A stretch of DNA of 61,947 nucleotides from an uncultured Anaerococcus sp. (GCF_943908415.1 NZ_CALTSY010000009.1:1-61947), one strand, 5' to 3'; numbered from the stretch's first letter, positions 36,082 to 46,043 are shown. Translations and numbers: made by a program. Notes: generated from the letters alone by a model not told the origin.

Positions 36082-36625
36082 TTTCTGGACTATTTAAGGC
36101 ACTATCTTGATTATTCGAGCTATTGTTTTGATCATTTACTCCATTATTTTGATTGTCTGAGTTTGCATCTTGAGTATTTGTTCCACTATTTTGATTAGTT
36201 GAATTTGCATCCTGTCTACTTGAGCCAGTATTTTGATTAGCTGAATTTGCATTTTGAGTTTTTGATACATTGTCCTGGTTATTTGAATTAATATTTTGAT
36301 TATCATCCTTTTTATCTTGATCTTTAGAATCATCATTAGAAGTTTTTTTGACCATACCAAGTCTCTCCTTGGCTATCTTTTCCTTAAATTGGTCAGTATT
36401 TCTAATCTCATAATCTTTTTCAAGGCTGGTAATCTCTTTATTAACATCATCTAACTTTTTCTTAGTAGATACCGTTTCCTTATCTATGGTAGATATTTCC
36501 TTATTCATTGACTTATTAGATAGGTAATATGCGATAAAACTAATGATTAATATTACTATTATAGTAAATAAAAACCTAATATTTTTCTTTTTTCTTCTCT
36601 GCTGATAAGAGTTTGACCTAGCCAT
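36068..36625 (-). CDS. divIC: DivIC/FtsB-type septum protein with Asn/Gln repeat tail
   Basis: This 185-residue protein has a basic cytosolic N-terminus, one membrane helix (about 17-37), an extracellular coiled coil (STIDKETVSTKKKLDDVNKEITSLEKDY) and the FKEKIAKERLGMVKK motif that defines DivIC/FtsB. Beyond residue 105 comes a low-complexity tail with a 14-residue repeat (QxANSxNQNxGxxx, about three and a half copies, 42-bp period). The tail is unusual for the family and may span the wall. It lies between yabO and tilS as in Bacillus. Confidence 0.85.
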   Translation of the reverse strand: MARSNSYQQRRKKKNIRFLFTIIVILIISFIAYYLSNKSMNKEISTIDKETVSTKKKLDDVNKEITSLEKDYEIRNTDQFKEKIAKERLGMVKKTSNDDSKDQDKKDDNQNINSNNQDNVSKTQNANSANQNTGSSRQDANSTNQNSGTNTQDANSDNQNNGVNDQNNSSNNQDSALNSPENEND

Positions 36626-36863
36626 CTATAACCTCATACATTTCTGTTGCTGTAGATTTTTTGGCTCCCTCAATTAAGCTAGTAACCTTTACTTTTAAAT
36701 TACTTTTCCCAAAAGCAATTTCTATTATGTCACCTTCTTTGACTATGCTACCAGGCTTAGCTATGGAACCATTAATACTTACTCTTTCATTTTCACATGC
36801 TTCTTTTGCTACTTGTCTTCTTTTTATAATCCTTGAATTCTTTAAAAATTTATCTATTCTCAT
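36618..36863 (-). CDS. rqcP: S4-domain RNA-binding protein (RqcP/YabO)
   Basis: This is an 81-residue S4 domain (MRIDKFLKNSRIIKRRQVAKEAC, then INGSIAKPGSIVKEGDIIEI). RqcP works with RqcH in adding Ala tails to stalled ribosome products (family knowledge). It heads the operon that runs to lysS and overlaps divIC by eight bases. Confidence 0.9.
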   Translation of the reverse strand: MRIDKFLKNSRIIKRRQVAKEACENERVSINGSIAKPGSIVKEGDIIEIAFGKSNLKVKVTSLIEGAKKSTATEMYEVIDG

Positions 36864-36906
36864 AGAATAACTTTACTGTTATTGACTTTGATTAGCTAGC
36901 TATAAC

Positions 36907-36938
36907 AAAAAAAGCCTGGGCTAAACCCAGACCTTTTT
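36907..36938 (-). terminator. terminator between the DUF2382 gene and the yabO operon
   Basis: CTGGG / CCCAG arms with extra pairing (AGCCTGGG..CCCAGACC) are flanked by A and T runs. It therefore works on either strand, and on the minus strand ends the DUF2382 transcript. Confidence 0.75.
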
Positions 36939-36952
36939 AATAAATCTATAAA

Positions 36953-37762
36953 TTAGATAAGTTTTTCGTCATCATCAACTTCTTTAACATCTCCATTTTC
37001 TACAACATCAAGTTTTTCTTTTCTAACTTGGTCAGAAACTTTTTGATTTTCTGTTATATTTTCTCTGTTGATTTCAACTTCTTCTGTAACTACGGCGTCT
37101 TTTTCAACTGTAACTCTTTCTTCGTGAATTGGAATTCTAATTTCTTCATCTGTTTCACTAAAGTTATATCCATCTTCAGCATCGCCTTCTACAGCGTGTC
37201 TTTCTATAGTAACTCTTTCTTTTTCAACTGGAACTTCAATTTCTTGAGTTTCTGTTACTACATGTTTATTAAGTCCAATCTCACCTGATTGTACTCTTTC
37301 TTTATTAACTCTTAGTCTTTCTTCATGAAGTCTTATTTTATCTTCATTAGAAAGGTCTTCTCTATCAAGTATATCTTGGTCTATATAATCTCTTCTTTGT
37401 TCATAAGCGTTAGCTACAAAGTCTGGATCTTCAAGATAGTTATCTCGTTCAATAGCTAAAACATAGTTACCATTTTCAACAGCTCCTAGTGCTTCATCAG
37501 ATACAGCTCTATCAAATCCAAAGTCACCAAAGTAAGCTGGATCTAAGTCTTCACCTGTGTAATAAGCATAGATTCCATTGTATTCTGGATCTAATGTTTC
37601 TCTATTTGCTCTATCATTAATTCCATAATATCTGATAGATTCATTTTCAAATTCATTTGCAGAAATTACTTCTAATTCACTGTCAGAAAAACCTTGTGCT
37701 CTTAGTTGATCGATTCTTGCTAGTAGTTCTTCTTCTGTTCTAAAAGTTTCAAAATTTGCCAT
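36953..37762 (-). CDS. DUF2382 (YsnF/AvaK-type) stress protein
   Basis: In this 269-residue acidic protein the N-terminus (FRTEEELLARIDQLRAQGFS) resembles the general-stress-protein 17M fold of YflT. Two DUF2382 strands follow, with EIEVPVEKERVTIERHAV near 173-190 and EIRIPIHEERVTVEKDAV near 208-225. Such proteins are linked to stress responses in Firmicutes; biochemical function is unknown. The neighbouring gene encodes a one-module version. Confidence 0.82.
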   Translation of the reverse strand: MANFETFRTEEELLARIDQLRAQGFSDSELEVISANEFENESIRYYGINDRANRETLDPEYNGIYAYYTGEDLDPAYFGDFGFDRAVSDEALGAVENGNYVLAIERDNYLEDPDFVANAYEQRRDYIDQDILDREDLSNEDKIRLHEERLRVNKERVQSGEIGLNKHVVTETQEIEVPVEKERVTIERHAVEGDAEDGYNFSETDEEIRIPIHEERVTVEKDAVVTEEVEINRENITENQKVSDQVRKEKLDVVENGDVKEVDDDEKLI

Positions 37763-37879
37763 TATATATCTCCTTTGATTTTAACTTTTTATTTATCGTG
37801 TTCTGATTAATATATACCCCGTTAAAATTTTCATTAAACATTATTTTTACTTTTTTTATTTATTTAAGTATTTATTTCA

Positions 37880-38107
37880 CTATTTTTGATCTTCTTTGTA
37901 ATTAAGTTTAGAATCATCAACTGTTATGATTTCCCTTTTTATAGGAACTCTAATCTTTTCCATCTCAATATACTTTTCACGGCGTATTACAATTTCTTCT
38001 ACCACTTTTCTTTCTTTTCTAACTTTTATGCGTTCTTCATGAAGTGGGATAACAATGGTTTCACCCTTTGCTAATTTATCCAAATATTCTTTATTAATAT
38101 CGTCCAT
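37880..38107 (-). CDS. small DUF2382 protein
   Basis: The start is chosen at ATG 38107 (75 residues) because AAAGGA lies about nine bases upstream; a TTG 18 bases earlier would place that site inside the gene. It is a single DUF2382 module: IVIPLHEERIKVRKERKV and KIRVPIKREIITV. It is adjacent to the larger DUF2382 gene and divergent from dinB. Confidence 0.8.
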   Translation of the reverse strand: MDDINKEYLDKLAKGETIVIPLHEERIKVRKERKVVEEIVIRREKYIEMEKIRVPIKREIITVDDSKLNYKEDQK

Positions 38108-38180
38108 ATAAGTATATCCTTTCAATTGTTTTACTTATTTATACCCAAGATTTTAAAAGTATAGTAATATTGGTGATAAG

Positions 38181-39214
38181 ATGAATAATATTTTACATAT
38201 AGATTGTGATGCATTTTATGCTTCATGCGAAGAAATTAGAAATCCAAAATTAAAGTCTTTGCCAGTTGCCGTTGGTGGCCTTAGTAATAAGTCTATTATT
38301 ACAACTGCTAATTACAAGGCTCGTGAGTATGGCCTCCATTCTGCCATGCCTGTTTTTATAGCAAAAGACCTATGCCCTGATTTAATCTTAGTGGCTGTAG
38401 ACCATACTTACTACAGAAAAAAATCGATAGAAGTTTTTTCTATAATAAAAAAATATGCTAAGAATTTTGAGCAAGTATCTATAGATGAGGCCTATCTTCT
38501 TGTAGATACTGATAATCCAGAAAAGTTAGCAAGAGAAATTCAAAAAGAAGTATTTGATAATACTCAAATAAATGTTTCTATAGGTATATCCTATAATAAG
38601 TTTTTGGCAAAACTTGCAAGTGATTGGAACAAACCCATGGTATAAAGGTAATTAGCAAAGAAGATGTGCCTGGTATATTATTGGATTTAAATATATCTAA
38701 AGTCCATGGTCTAGGTTCTCATGGAGTTAAAAAGCTTCAAAATATTGGAATCTATAGCATTGATGATTTGATGAAATTAGATGAGAGTTTTTTAATAGAT
38801 CTTTTTGGTAAGCAAGGTTCCTATATTTACAATGTCATAAGAGGTGTAGATAATAGAGAAATAAATCCTATGAGAGAGAGAAAATCCTTAGGTAGGGAGA
38901 GGACTTTTAGAGAGAATACTAATGATATCAATTTACTAAAACAATATTTAAAAGAAATCTCAGCAAAAATTGAAAGTGACTTAGCCAATAAAGATTTGCA
39001 GGGTAAAACTATCAATATTAAAGTCAAAAATGCTGATTTTAAGACTATTACCCGCGCACTTACCCTTCAAGAGCCTATTCATGATAAGGATAGTATCTAC
39101 AAAGCTGCAAGTGAATTACTAGAAGAGTTCTATAAGGGAGATTATATAAGGCTTATAGGCATATCTCTTTCAAAATTATCAGATAGAAATAGCAATCAGC
39201 TTACATTTTTATAA
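38181..39214 (+). pseudogene. dinB: DNA polymerase IV (Y family), single frameshift
   Basis: The translesion polymerase is split over two frames. The first (to 38645) has the palm motifs HIDCDAFYASCEE and SIDEAYL and ends SDWNKP. The second resumes with HGIKVISKEDV and contains the HhH region (KVHGLGSHGVKKLQNIG) and little-finger domain to 39214. The join falls at CCCATGG near 38634, where one C too few causes the break. All motifs are otherwise intact, so this is either a very recent inactivation or a sequencing error. Confidence 0.88.
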
Positions 39215-39220
39215 AAAACT

Positions 39221-39255
39221 CCCCCTTAAGTTGCTTTAATTCAACTTTAAGGGGG
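39221..39255. terminator. bidirectional terminator between dinB and recA
   Basis: CCCCCTTAAGTT and AACTTTAAGGGGG form a long GC-capped stem between convergent genes. AAAAAACT on one side gives a T-run for the recA transcript. Confidence 0.8.
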
Positions 39256-39275
39256 TCAGTTCATCTAATCGATCA

Positions 39276-40322
39276 TTATTCTATATCAAGGCTTTCTTGG
39301 GTATCTTTATTTTCTCCGTCTTCCTCAGCATTCTCTTCAGGATTTAAGGTGGCTCTAATCTTGCCTTCTATTTCATTCATTATATCTTGATTTTCATCTA
39401 GATATGTCTTTACATTTTCACGACCTTGGCCAAGTTTTTCTCCATTATAGGAAAACCAAGAACCAGCTTTTTCAACTATATCCATCTCTACAGCTGTATC
39501 GAGAATAACTCCTGGCTTAGATATACCTGTTCCATACATTATGTCAAACTCTACAACCTTAAATGGTGGAGCAACCTTGTTTTTTACAATCTTAACTCTT
39601 GTACGAGAACCAGTGGAATTATCTCCTTCTGTTATAGTCTTTATTCTTCTAATATCTAGCCTAACTGATGAGTAGAATTTAAGTGCACGACCACCAGTTG
39701 TAGTTTCTGGAGATCCAAACATCACTCCAACTTTTTCTCTTAATTGGTTAATAAATACAACAGTAGTGTTTGATTTTGAAATTACACCTGTAAGTCTTCT
39801 TAGGGCCTGACTCATAAGTCTTGCTTGAAGACCTACGTGACTATCTCCCATTTCTCCTTCAATCTCAGCACGAGGTACAAGAGCTGCTACAGAGTCTATC
39901 ACTATCAAATCAACAGCTCCAGAACGAACTAGAGATTCTGCTATGTCTAGTCCTTGTTCACCTGTATCTGGTTGAGATAAGATTAGATTGTCTACATCTA
40001 CACCAAGATTTCCAGCATACTCTGCATCCATAGCATGCTCAGCGTCTATAAATGCACACATATGGCCTTCTTTTTGATCTTCTGCAATCATGTGAAGGGC
40101 AAGTGTTGTTTTACCTGATGATTCTGGCCCAAATATTTCTATTACTCTTCCTCTTGGTATTCCACCAATTCCAAGAGCCATATCAAGATTTATAGCTCCT
40201 GTTGGTATAGCAGAAACTGAAACTCTTGGAGCTTCACCCATCTTCATTATGGATCCTTTACCATATTTTTTTTCAATATTTTTAAAGGCTTGGTCTAAAG
40301 CTTTTTGTTTATTATTATCCAT
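39276..40322 (-). CDS. recA: recombinase RecA
   Basis: This 348-residue RecA has Walker A GPESSGKTT, the DNA-binding loops (MSQALRRLTGVIS, MFGSPETTTGGRALKF) and an acidic C-terminal tail. It drives strand exchange and LexA cleavage. It comes ten bases after pgsA in the ftsK-pgsA-recA order common in Firmicutes. Confidence 0.98.
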   Translation of the reverse strand: MDNNKQKALDQAFKNIEKKYGKGSIMKMGEAPRVSVSAIPTGAINLDMALGIGGIPRGRVIEIFGPESSGKTTLALHMIAEDQKEGHMCAFIDAEHAMDAEYAGNLGVDVDNLILSQPDTGEQGLDIAESLVRSGAVDLIVIDSVAALVPRAEIEGEMGDSHVGLQARLMSQALRRLTGVISKSNTTVVFINQLREKVGVMFGSPETTTGGRALKFYSSVRLDIRRIKTITEGDNSTGSRTRVKIVKNKVAPPFKVVEFDIMYGTGISKPGVILDTAVEMDIVEKAGSWFSYNGEKLGQGRENVKTYLDENQDIMNEIEGKIRATLNPEENAEEDGENKDTQESLDIE

Positions 40323-40331
40323 CTACATCTC

Positions 40332-40862
40332 CTATATATTCTCTAAGTCTAAAACTTTTTTATTTTTAATTATATAATCAGCACCAGATATTATTGTTAA
40401 TATTACTGCTAGATAAAATACATAAATTCCAATATTATTTAGTGTAGCACTATTTAATAAAAGTAAAACTAGGGCAATCATTTGGCTAGTGGTCTTTGCC
40501 TTTCCCCACTTACTTGCTGCGATTGTTATGCCTTGGTCAGCTGCAAGGGTTCTAAATCCTGTAATAGCTAGCTCACGAGCAATTATTACTATAACTGCCC
40601 AAGCTTGTAGTGTACCATCCCCTACAAGGACAATGAAAGCTGCCATGGTCAATAGCTTATCTACTAAAGGATCTACAAACTTTCCAAAGGTTGTAACTAA
40701 ATTTCTACTACGAGCTAGATGACCATCGAGGGCATCTGTTAATGAAGCTATAATAAATATTATAGCTGCTATGTTATTTGTCGTTCCATAATTATAATAT
40801 AAAATAACAAAAACTGGTATCAAGATTAACCTTAGTGTAGTGACTTTATTTGCTATATTCAT
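40332..40862 (-). CDS. pgsA: CDP-diacylglycerol-glycerol-3-phosphate 3-phosphatidyltransferase
   Basis: This is a 176-residue membrane enzyme making phosphatidylglycerol phosphate. The CDP-alcohol phosphotransferase motif is seen as DALDGHLARSRNLVTTFGKF followed by VDPLVDK (DGx2ARx8Gx3Dx3D). It has about five or six membrane segments and normal length. Confidence 0.95.
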   Translation of the reverse strand: MNIANKVTTLRLILIPVFVILYYNYGTTNNIAAIIFIIASLTDALDGHLARSRNLVTTFGKFVDPLVDKLLTMAAFIVLVGDGTLQAWAVIVIIARELAITGFRTLAADQGITIAASKWGKAKTTSQMIALVLLLLNSATLNNIGIYVFYLAVILTIISGADYIIKNKKVLDLENI

Positions 40863-40863
40863 C

Positions 40864-43194
40864 TTACTCTCCTTCTAGATAAGTTCTATCTACTAGAACT
40901 TTACGCGGTTTGCTGCCCTCATAGGGCCCTACAACTCCCTTTGCTTCTAATTGATCGATAATCCTACCTGCTCTAGCATAACCTACTCTTAACTTTCTTT
41001 GAAGTAGGGAAACTGATGCTGTGTTTTCATCTATTATTATTTGAGTTGCCTGATCTAATAATTCATCCTCATCATCAACTTCTTTAACTTGTGAGTTTTC
41101 CTCAACTGTCTCTATAGCTTCTTGATTATAATCTGCGTTAGTTTCTTGTTTTATATGATCGACTACATTTAAGACTTCTTTATCAGATACAAAGGCTCCT
41201 TGTATTCTAAGAGGCTTCATAGAATCACTTGGTGCATAGAGCATATCCCCTTTACCGAGCAATTTCTCTGCTCCTGCTATATCTAGTATGGTTCTAGAGT
41301 CTGTTTGGCTTGTCACAGCAAAGGAAATTCTTGAAGGAATATTAGCCTTTATAGTACCTGTTATAACATCTACTGTAGGCCTTTGTGTTGCTATGACTAA
41401 ATGTATACCACATGCCCTAGATTTTTGGGCAAGACGCATTATATAATCTTCAACCTCGCTTGCTGCTGTCATCATAAGGTCCGCTAGCTCGTCTATTATT
41501 ACTACTATATAAGGAAGATTTTCCATAGATTCATCACTTTGAGCTGCTTCTTTGTAGCCTTCTATATCTCTTACATGGTAGGTTTGGAAGGCCTTATATC
41601 TTTTTTCCATTTCAGAAATAGCCCAAAATAGTGAAGAGCTGGCTTTTTTAGGATCAGTTATAACTGGCATTATCAGGTGTGGTATGCCATTGTATACAGA
41701 AAGCTCTACTACCTTAGGGTCAATCATCAATAGTTTTACATCTTCTGGGGAGTGCTTATATAAAATACTCATTATAATAGTATTTATACAAACAGATTTA
41801 CCAGAACCAGTGGCTCCTGAGACCAGCAAATGCGACATTTTTTCTATGCTAGACACTACTGGATCTCCTGCTATAGATTTACCCATAGCAAAGGGTATCT
41901 TGCTCTTGGCATTAGCAAAGTTTTTAGTAGATATAATTTCTTTAAATCCAACTATTTCTTTGCTATCATTTGGTACCTCTATGCCAACATGGCTCTTGCC
42001 TGGTATAGGTGCTAATATTCTTATCCCACTTGTAGCTAATGATAGGGCCAGGTCATCAGATAGGTTTAATATCTTACTTACCTTTACCCCTCTTTGTGGT
42101 TTTAATTCATAGCAAGTTACAGTCGGCCCTACATCTATTTGAACAACCTTGGCCTCAATACCGAAACTCTCTAAAGTTTCCTCTATGGCAACTGCCTTTT
42201 CTTTTATCTCTGTTTCATCTATAGATCCAGCTTGTGACCTATCTTCTAATAGTTCCACTGGTGGATAATTATAGTTATCAAAATCCTTTTTTATATTCTC
42301 ATTTAAGTCCTTCATCTCTATTTGTTTGGACTTATAAGATCTTACCTCAAGCTCATCTTCTTTTGAAAAATCATAAGTCTTTATTGGCTTTCTACTAGGA
42401 ACTTTTTTGATTGGCTCTTCTACGACTTTTTCCTTTATAGGATCTATAGGTTCTGGTTTTTTTATTATGTCTTCTTCTATAGGAGTTTCTATAGTTTGAT
42501 CTTTAGAAGCTGTTTGACCAACTTCTTTTAATTCTTCCTTATCTTCTTTATTTAATCTTTCATCTCTCTTATCTTTTATACTAGCAAAAAAAGCCAACAT
42601 TTTATCTTTTATTAGGATAAGAATATCTTTTAACCTAAGAAAAAATTCTGAATATGATAAGGGGCTGATACCTACTGCAAACAAAAATATAGAAAGAATA
42701 AATAATATATTTAAACCTAGGCTTCCTATAAAGCTTATTATGTAATAGGACAAAAATCCACCGACCATACCCCCACTATCAGCTGATCTTTGCATACTAT
42801 TCTCTATGGACCAAGTCAAATCATTTCTATAAAAAGTTTTGGACATAAAGGCAAGGCTTACTAAAAATAACAAATATAAAAGTAGAAAATCTTTAATATT
42901 GTCTTTGTATTTATCTCTATAAGCAAAAAGAAAGCTAATAAATACTATAATTGGAACTAGTATGCTTAGTTTGCCAAAAGTATTTTCAAATCCATCAGTT
43001 ATTGCATTACCTAATTTCCCTGTATTGGATGATATTATAAAAATCAAGAAAAAAATTGATAGTATCATCATAACAATAGAGAATATATTAAAGTTAAAAG
43101 ACCACTCTCTTTTTTTATTAACTTGTTTCTTCTTATTCTTAGGCTTGCTTGTAGATTTTTTTCTTATTCTATTGTCATTTTTATTATTTGTCAT
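40864..43194 (-). CDS. ftsK: DNA translocase FtsK/SpoIIIE
   Basis: In this 776-residue protein four or five N-terminal membrane helices (about 35-175) anchor it at the septum, followed by an acidic linker (180-300). The motor has Walker A GATGSGKSVCINTI and Walker B IVVIIDELADLM. The winged-helix gamma domain at the C-terminus (SVSLLQRKLRVGYARAGRIIDQLE) reads KOPS/SRS sequences. It pumps DNA during division and heads the pgsA-recA operon. Confidence 0.96.
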   Translation of the reverse strand: MTNNKNDNRIRKKSTSKPKNKKKQVNKKREWSFNFNIFSIVMMILSIFFLIFIISSNTGKLGNAITDGFENTFGKLSILVPIIVFISFLFAYRDKYKDNIKDFLLLYLLFLVSLAFMSKTFYRNDLTWSIENSMQRSADSGGMVGGFLSYYIISFIGSLGLNILFILSIFLFAVGISPLSYSEFFLRLKDILILIKDKMLAFFASIKDKRDERLNKEDKEELKEVGQTASKDQTIETPIEEDIIKKPEPIDPIKEKVVEEPIKKVPSRKPIKTYDFSKEDELEVRSYKSKQIEMKDLNENIKKDFDNYNYPPVELLEDRSQAGSIDETEIKEKAVAIEETLESFGIEAKVVQIDVGPTVTCYELKPQRGVKVSKILNLSDDLALSLATSGIRILAPIPGKSHVGIEVPNDSKEIVGFKEIISTKNFANAKSKIPFAMGKSIAGDPVVSSIEKMSHLLVSGATGSGKSVCINTIIMSILYKHSPEDVKLLMIDPKVVELSVYNGIPHLIMPVITDPKKASSSLFWAISEMEKRYKAFQTYHVRDIEGYKEAAQSDESMENLPYIVVIIDELADLMMTAASEVEDYIMRLAQKSRACGIHLVIATQRPTVDVITGTIKANIPSRISFAVTSQTDSRTILDIAGAEKLLGKGDMLYAPSDSMKPLRIQGAFVSDKEVLNVVDHIKQETNADYNQEAIETVEENSQVKEVDDEDELLDQATQIIIDENTASVSLLQRKLRVGYARAGRIIDQLEAKGVVGPYEGSKPRKVLVDRTYLEGE

Positions 43195-43432
43195 ATTTAC
43201 CTCACTATAGATTATATATTATAAGGGGCAAAAAATAAACACTTATAAAAGCCACTGTTAAAAGTGACTTTAAAATATCTAAATATATTTCATTTCATAG
43301 TATAATTTTATAATATTAGCCTTGATAATTATATTGTATATAAGGATTATATTGCTTATAATCTATTACTAACACTATAAATTAATTTCAACATTTATCT
43401 ACATATAATCTTGAGTATTACTATAGTCAACT

Positions 43433-43474
43433 AAAAAATCGATAATAAGCTTATACTTAATTATCGATTTTTTT
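43433..43474. terminator. terminator after pnp
   Basis: AATCGATAAT / ATTATCGATT hairpin with T-runs on both strands, nine bases past the pnp stop. The remaining ~240 bases up to ftsK (43195-43432) show nothing else. Confidence 0.82.
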
Positions 43475-43482
43475 ATTTCTTA

Positions 43483-45648
43483 TTATTTATTTCTTGGATC
43501 TTGGTCACTTGGCCATGCTTCAGCCTTATGATTATTGTCTGTTTTTTTATCGTCTTCTCTTTCAGGTTTTTCTAAAAGAGCTTTTCTTGAAAGGTTGATT
43601 CTGCCTTGTCTATCAATTTCTGTTACTTTAACTTTTACTTCATCTCCAACTGCAAGCACATCTTCAACTTTGTCCGTTCTTGCATGATCGATTTGAGATA
43701 TATGAAGTAATCCTTCCTTACCTATTGCTATTTGAACAAAGGCTCCAAAGTTCATAATCTTAGTTACTTTTCCTGTGTAGACATCTCCAACTTCTGGATC
43801 TGTTACTATAGATCTTATCATTTCTATAGCTCTTTTACCACTAACGCCATCAGTTGATGCCACTGTGATATGTCCATCATCCTCAGTTTCTATAGAAACG
43901 CCTGTTTCATCGATAATCTTATTGATAGTCTTTCCACCTGAACCAATTACATCTCGAACCTTTTCTGGGTCTATATTTATAGTAAATAGTCTTGGTGCGT
44001 AGTCAGATATATCCTCACGAGGGCTATCTATTGTAGATTCTATTAAATCTAGAATTTGCATCCTCGCTTCTTTTGCATTTTGTAAGGATTCTTCTAGAAC
44101 TTCCCTACTGATACCTGATATCTTCATATCCATTTGTAGGGCTGTGATACCATCACGAGTTCCTGCAACCTTAAAGTCCATATCACCTAAGTGGTCTTCT
44201 AGACCTTGGATATCTGTAAGAATAGATATAGAGTCTTCTTCTTTTATAAGTCCCATAGCAATACCTGCTACTGGTTTTTTGATTGGAACTCCGGCATCCA
44301 TAAGTGAAAGTGTTGAGCCACAGATTGAGGCTTGAGAGCTTGATCCATTAGAGCTTAAAACTTCTGAAACAACTCTTATTGTATATGGGAAGTCACTTTG
44401 TTCAGGTAATACTGGGATTAGAGCTCTTTCAGCTAATCTTCCATGTCCTATTTCACGACGTCCAGGAGCTCTTAGTGGTTTTACATCTCCTACACTAAAT
44501 GGTGGGAAGTTGTATTGGTGCATATAGCGCTTGTGTACTTCTTCTTTATTTAGACCATCAATTATTTGAACATCTGAAGGTGAACCTAAAGTTGTGATAG
44601 ATAATACTTGAGTTTGACCTCTTTTAAATAGACCTGAACCGTGTACTCTAGGTATAAGTCCTGCTTCAGCTGAAAGTGGTCTGATTTCCTTAAGATCACG
44701 TCCATCTGGTCTGATTTTATCAATAGAAATCATACGACGGACTTCTCTTTTCATAATATTATCAATAGATCTATGGATTTCATCTTCAGTTTCCGGGTAT
44801 TCTTCTAAGTATTTTTCTTTGGCTGCTTCTTCTATCTCAAAGATAGCATCTCCACGTTCCATCTTATCTGTAGTTCTTATAGACTCTTTTATAGAATCAG
44901 AATATTCTTCTATAATCTTTTCTTCAAGTTCAGATGGTACAGTAACTTCTACAAGATTCTTCTCTTTGCCTATTTCATCTATAATAGATTGAGTAAACTC
45001 ACAAATATGTCCGATTTCTTCATGGGCTAAGAGCATAGCTTCAAGCATTGTCTCTTCTGTAAGTTCATTTGCCCCAGCTTCTACCATGTTTATAGCATCT
45101 GCTGTTCCTGCTACTTTTAGATCAAGCTTAGAGTTTTTTCTCTCCTCTTCGTTTGGATTAACTATAAGATTGCCATCAACATAGCCTACAGATACTGCAG
45201 CAACTGGCCCAGCAAATGGTATATCAGATACTCCAAGTGCTATACTTGCTCCTATAGTTGATAGGTAATCTGGCAGATGGTCCTCATCCATTGATAAAAC
45301 TGTAGCTATAACTTGTACATCATTATAGTAATTTTCTGGGAAAAGTGGACGTAGTGGTCTATCCATTTGACGAGATATCAAAGTACCATCATCAGTTGCC
45401 TTACCCTCTCTTTTTAAAAATCCTCCTGGGATCTTTCCAACGGCATATAATTTTTCTTGAAAATCACATATTAATGGAAAAAAATCTATCCCCTCTCTTG
45501 GTTTTTCACTAGCTACTGCTGTTACAAGTAGGGATGTGTCTCCATTTTTTATGTAGCATTCTCCATTAGCCTGTTCTGCAAATTTTCCTATGGTAACTTC
45601 AAGTTCATATCCATGATTTGAAGTATACTTGTAATTTTTTTCCATCAT
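43483..45648 (-). CDS. pnp: polyribonucleotide nucleotidyltransferase
   Basis: This 721-residue enzyme degrades RNA 3' to 5' with phosphate. There are two RNase PH domains (FFPLICDFQEK..GGFLKREGKATDDG and LSITTLGSPSD..YNFPPFSVGDV), a KH domain (IDPEKVRDVIGSGGKTINKI) and an S1 domain (VGDVYTGKVTKIMNFGAFVQI). All domains are complete. It follows rpsO after a strong hairpin, the place where pnp autoregulation acts in other bacteria. Confidence 0.97.
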   Translation of the reverse strand: MMEKNYKYTSNHGYELEVTIGKFAEQANGECYIKNGDTSLLVTAVASEKPREGIDFFPLICDFQEKLYAVGKIPGGFLKREGKATDDGTLISRQMDRPLRPLFPENYYNDVQVIATVLSMDEDHLPDYLSTIGASIALGVSDIPFAGPVAAVSVGYVDGNLIVNPNEEERKNSKLDLKVAGTADAINMVEAGANELTEETMLEAMLLAHEEIGHICEFTQSIIDEIGKEKNLVEVTVPSELEEKIIEEYSDSIKESIRTTDKMERGDAIFEIEEAAKEKYLEEYPETEDEIHRSIDNIMKREVRRMISIDKIRPDGRDLKEIRPLSAEAGLIPRVHGSGLFKRGQTQVLSITTLGSPSDVQIIDGLNKEEVHKRYMHQYNFPPFSVGDVKPLRAPGRREIGHGRLAERALIPVLPEQSDFPYTIRVVSEVLSSNGSSSQASICGSTLSLMDAGVPIKKPVAGIAMGLIKEEDSISILTDIQGLEDHLGDMDFKVAGTRDGITALQMDMKISGISREVLEESLQNAKEARMQILDLIESTIDSPREDISDYAPRLFTINIDPEKVRDVIGSGGKTINKIIDETGVSIETEDDGHITVASTDGVSGKRAIEMIRSIVTDPEVGDVYTGKVTKIMNFGAFVQIAIGKEGLLHISQIDHARTDKVEDVLAVGDEVKVKVTEIDRQGRINLSRKALLEKPEREDDKKTDNNHKAEAWPSDQDPRNK

Positions 45649-45663
45649 AACTCCTAAAAAATA

Positions 45664-45682
45664 AGGCGGGAAAATCCCCGCC
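45664..45682 (-). promoter_or_regulatory. rpsO-pnp intercistronic hairpin
   Basis: A GGCGGG / CCCGCC stem followed by TTATTTTTTAGGAG, just before the pnp ribosome-binding site. It may be a partial terminator or an RNase-processing stem that sets pnp expression. Confidence 0.6.
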
Positions 45683-45687
45683 GTTAA

Positions 45688-45954
45688 TTAACCTCTTATT
45701 CCAACTCTTTCAACAATGCTTCTATATCTATCGATATCATTGTCTCTTAAGTAGTTTAATAAACCTCTTCTACGTCTAATCATTTTGAAAAGTCCTCTTC
45801 TTGAAGAGTGATCTTTTGGATTAGCTTTTAAGTGTTCTGTTAAATCTTTAATTCTATAGCTTAAAATAGCTATTTGAACTTCTGGAGAACCTGTGTCTCC
45901 TTCTTCTAATTGGTATTCTTTAATTAATTCTGTCTTTTTATCTGCTGTTAACAT
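45688..45954 (-). CDS. rpsO: 30S ribosomal protein S15
   Basis: This is an 88-residue S15 with the conserved DTGSPEVQIAILSYRI and DHSSRRGLFKMIRRRRGLLNYL, binding the 16S rRNA central domain. It lies between ribF and pnp. Confidence 0.97.
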   Translation of the reverse strand: MLTADKKTELIKEYQLEEGDTGSPEVQIAILSYRIKDLTEHLKANPKDHSSRRGLFKMIRRRRGLLNYLRDNDIDRYRSIVERVGIRG

Positions 45955-46043
45955 AAATTTCCTCCTATATGTTGATTAGCCTATGACCTAGTAATAGTCG
46001 AGGTTGCGATTACAAAGCCAAGGTACCTTAGCTATTATACCAA

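Noticed and set aside
36136..36360. 74-codon frame made of Ile/Lys/Gln repeats
   Set aside because: Alternate-frame reading of the DivIC repeat tail.
41684..42112. 142-codon plus-strand frame opposite ftsK
   Set aside because: Shadow of the conserved FtsK motor domain with no supporting start signal.
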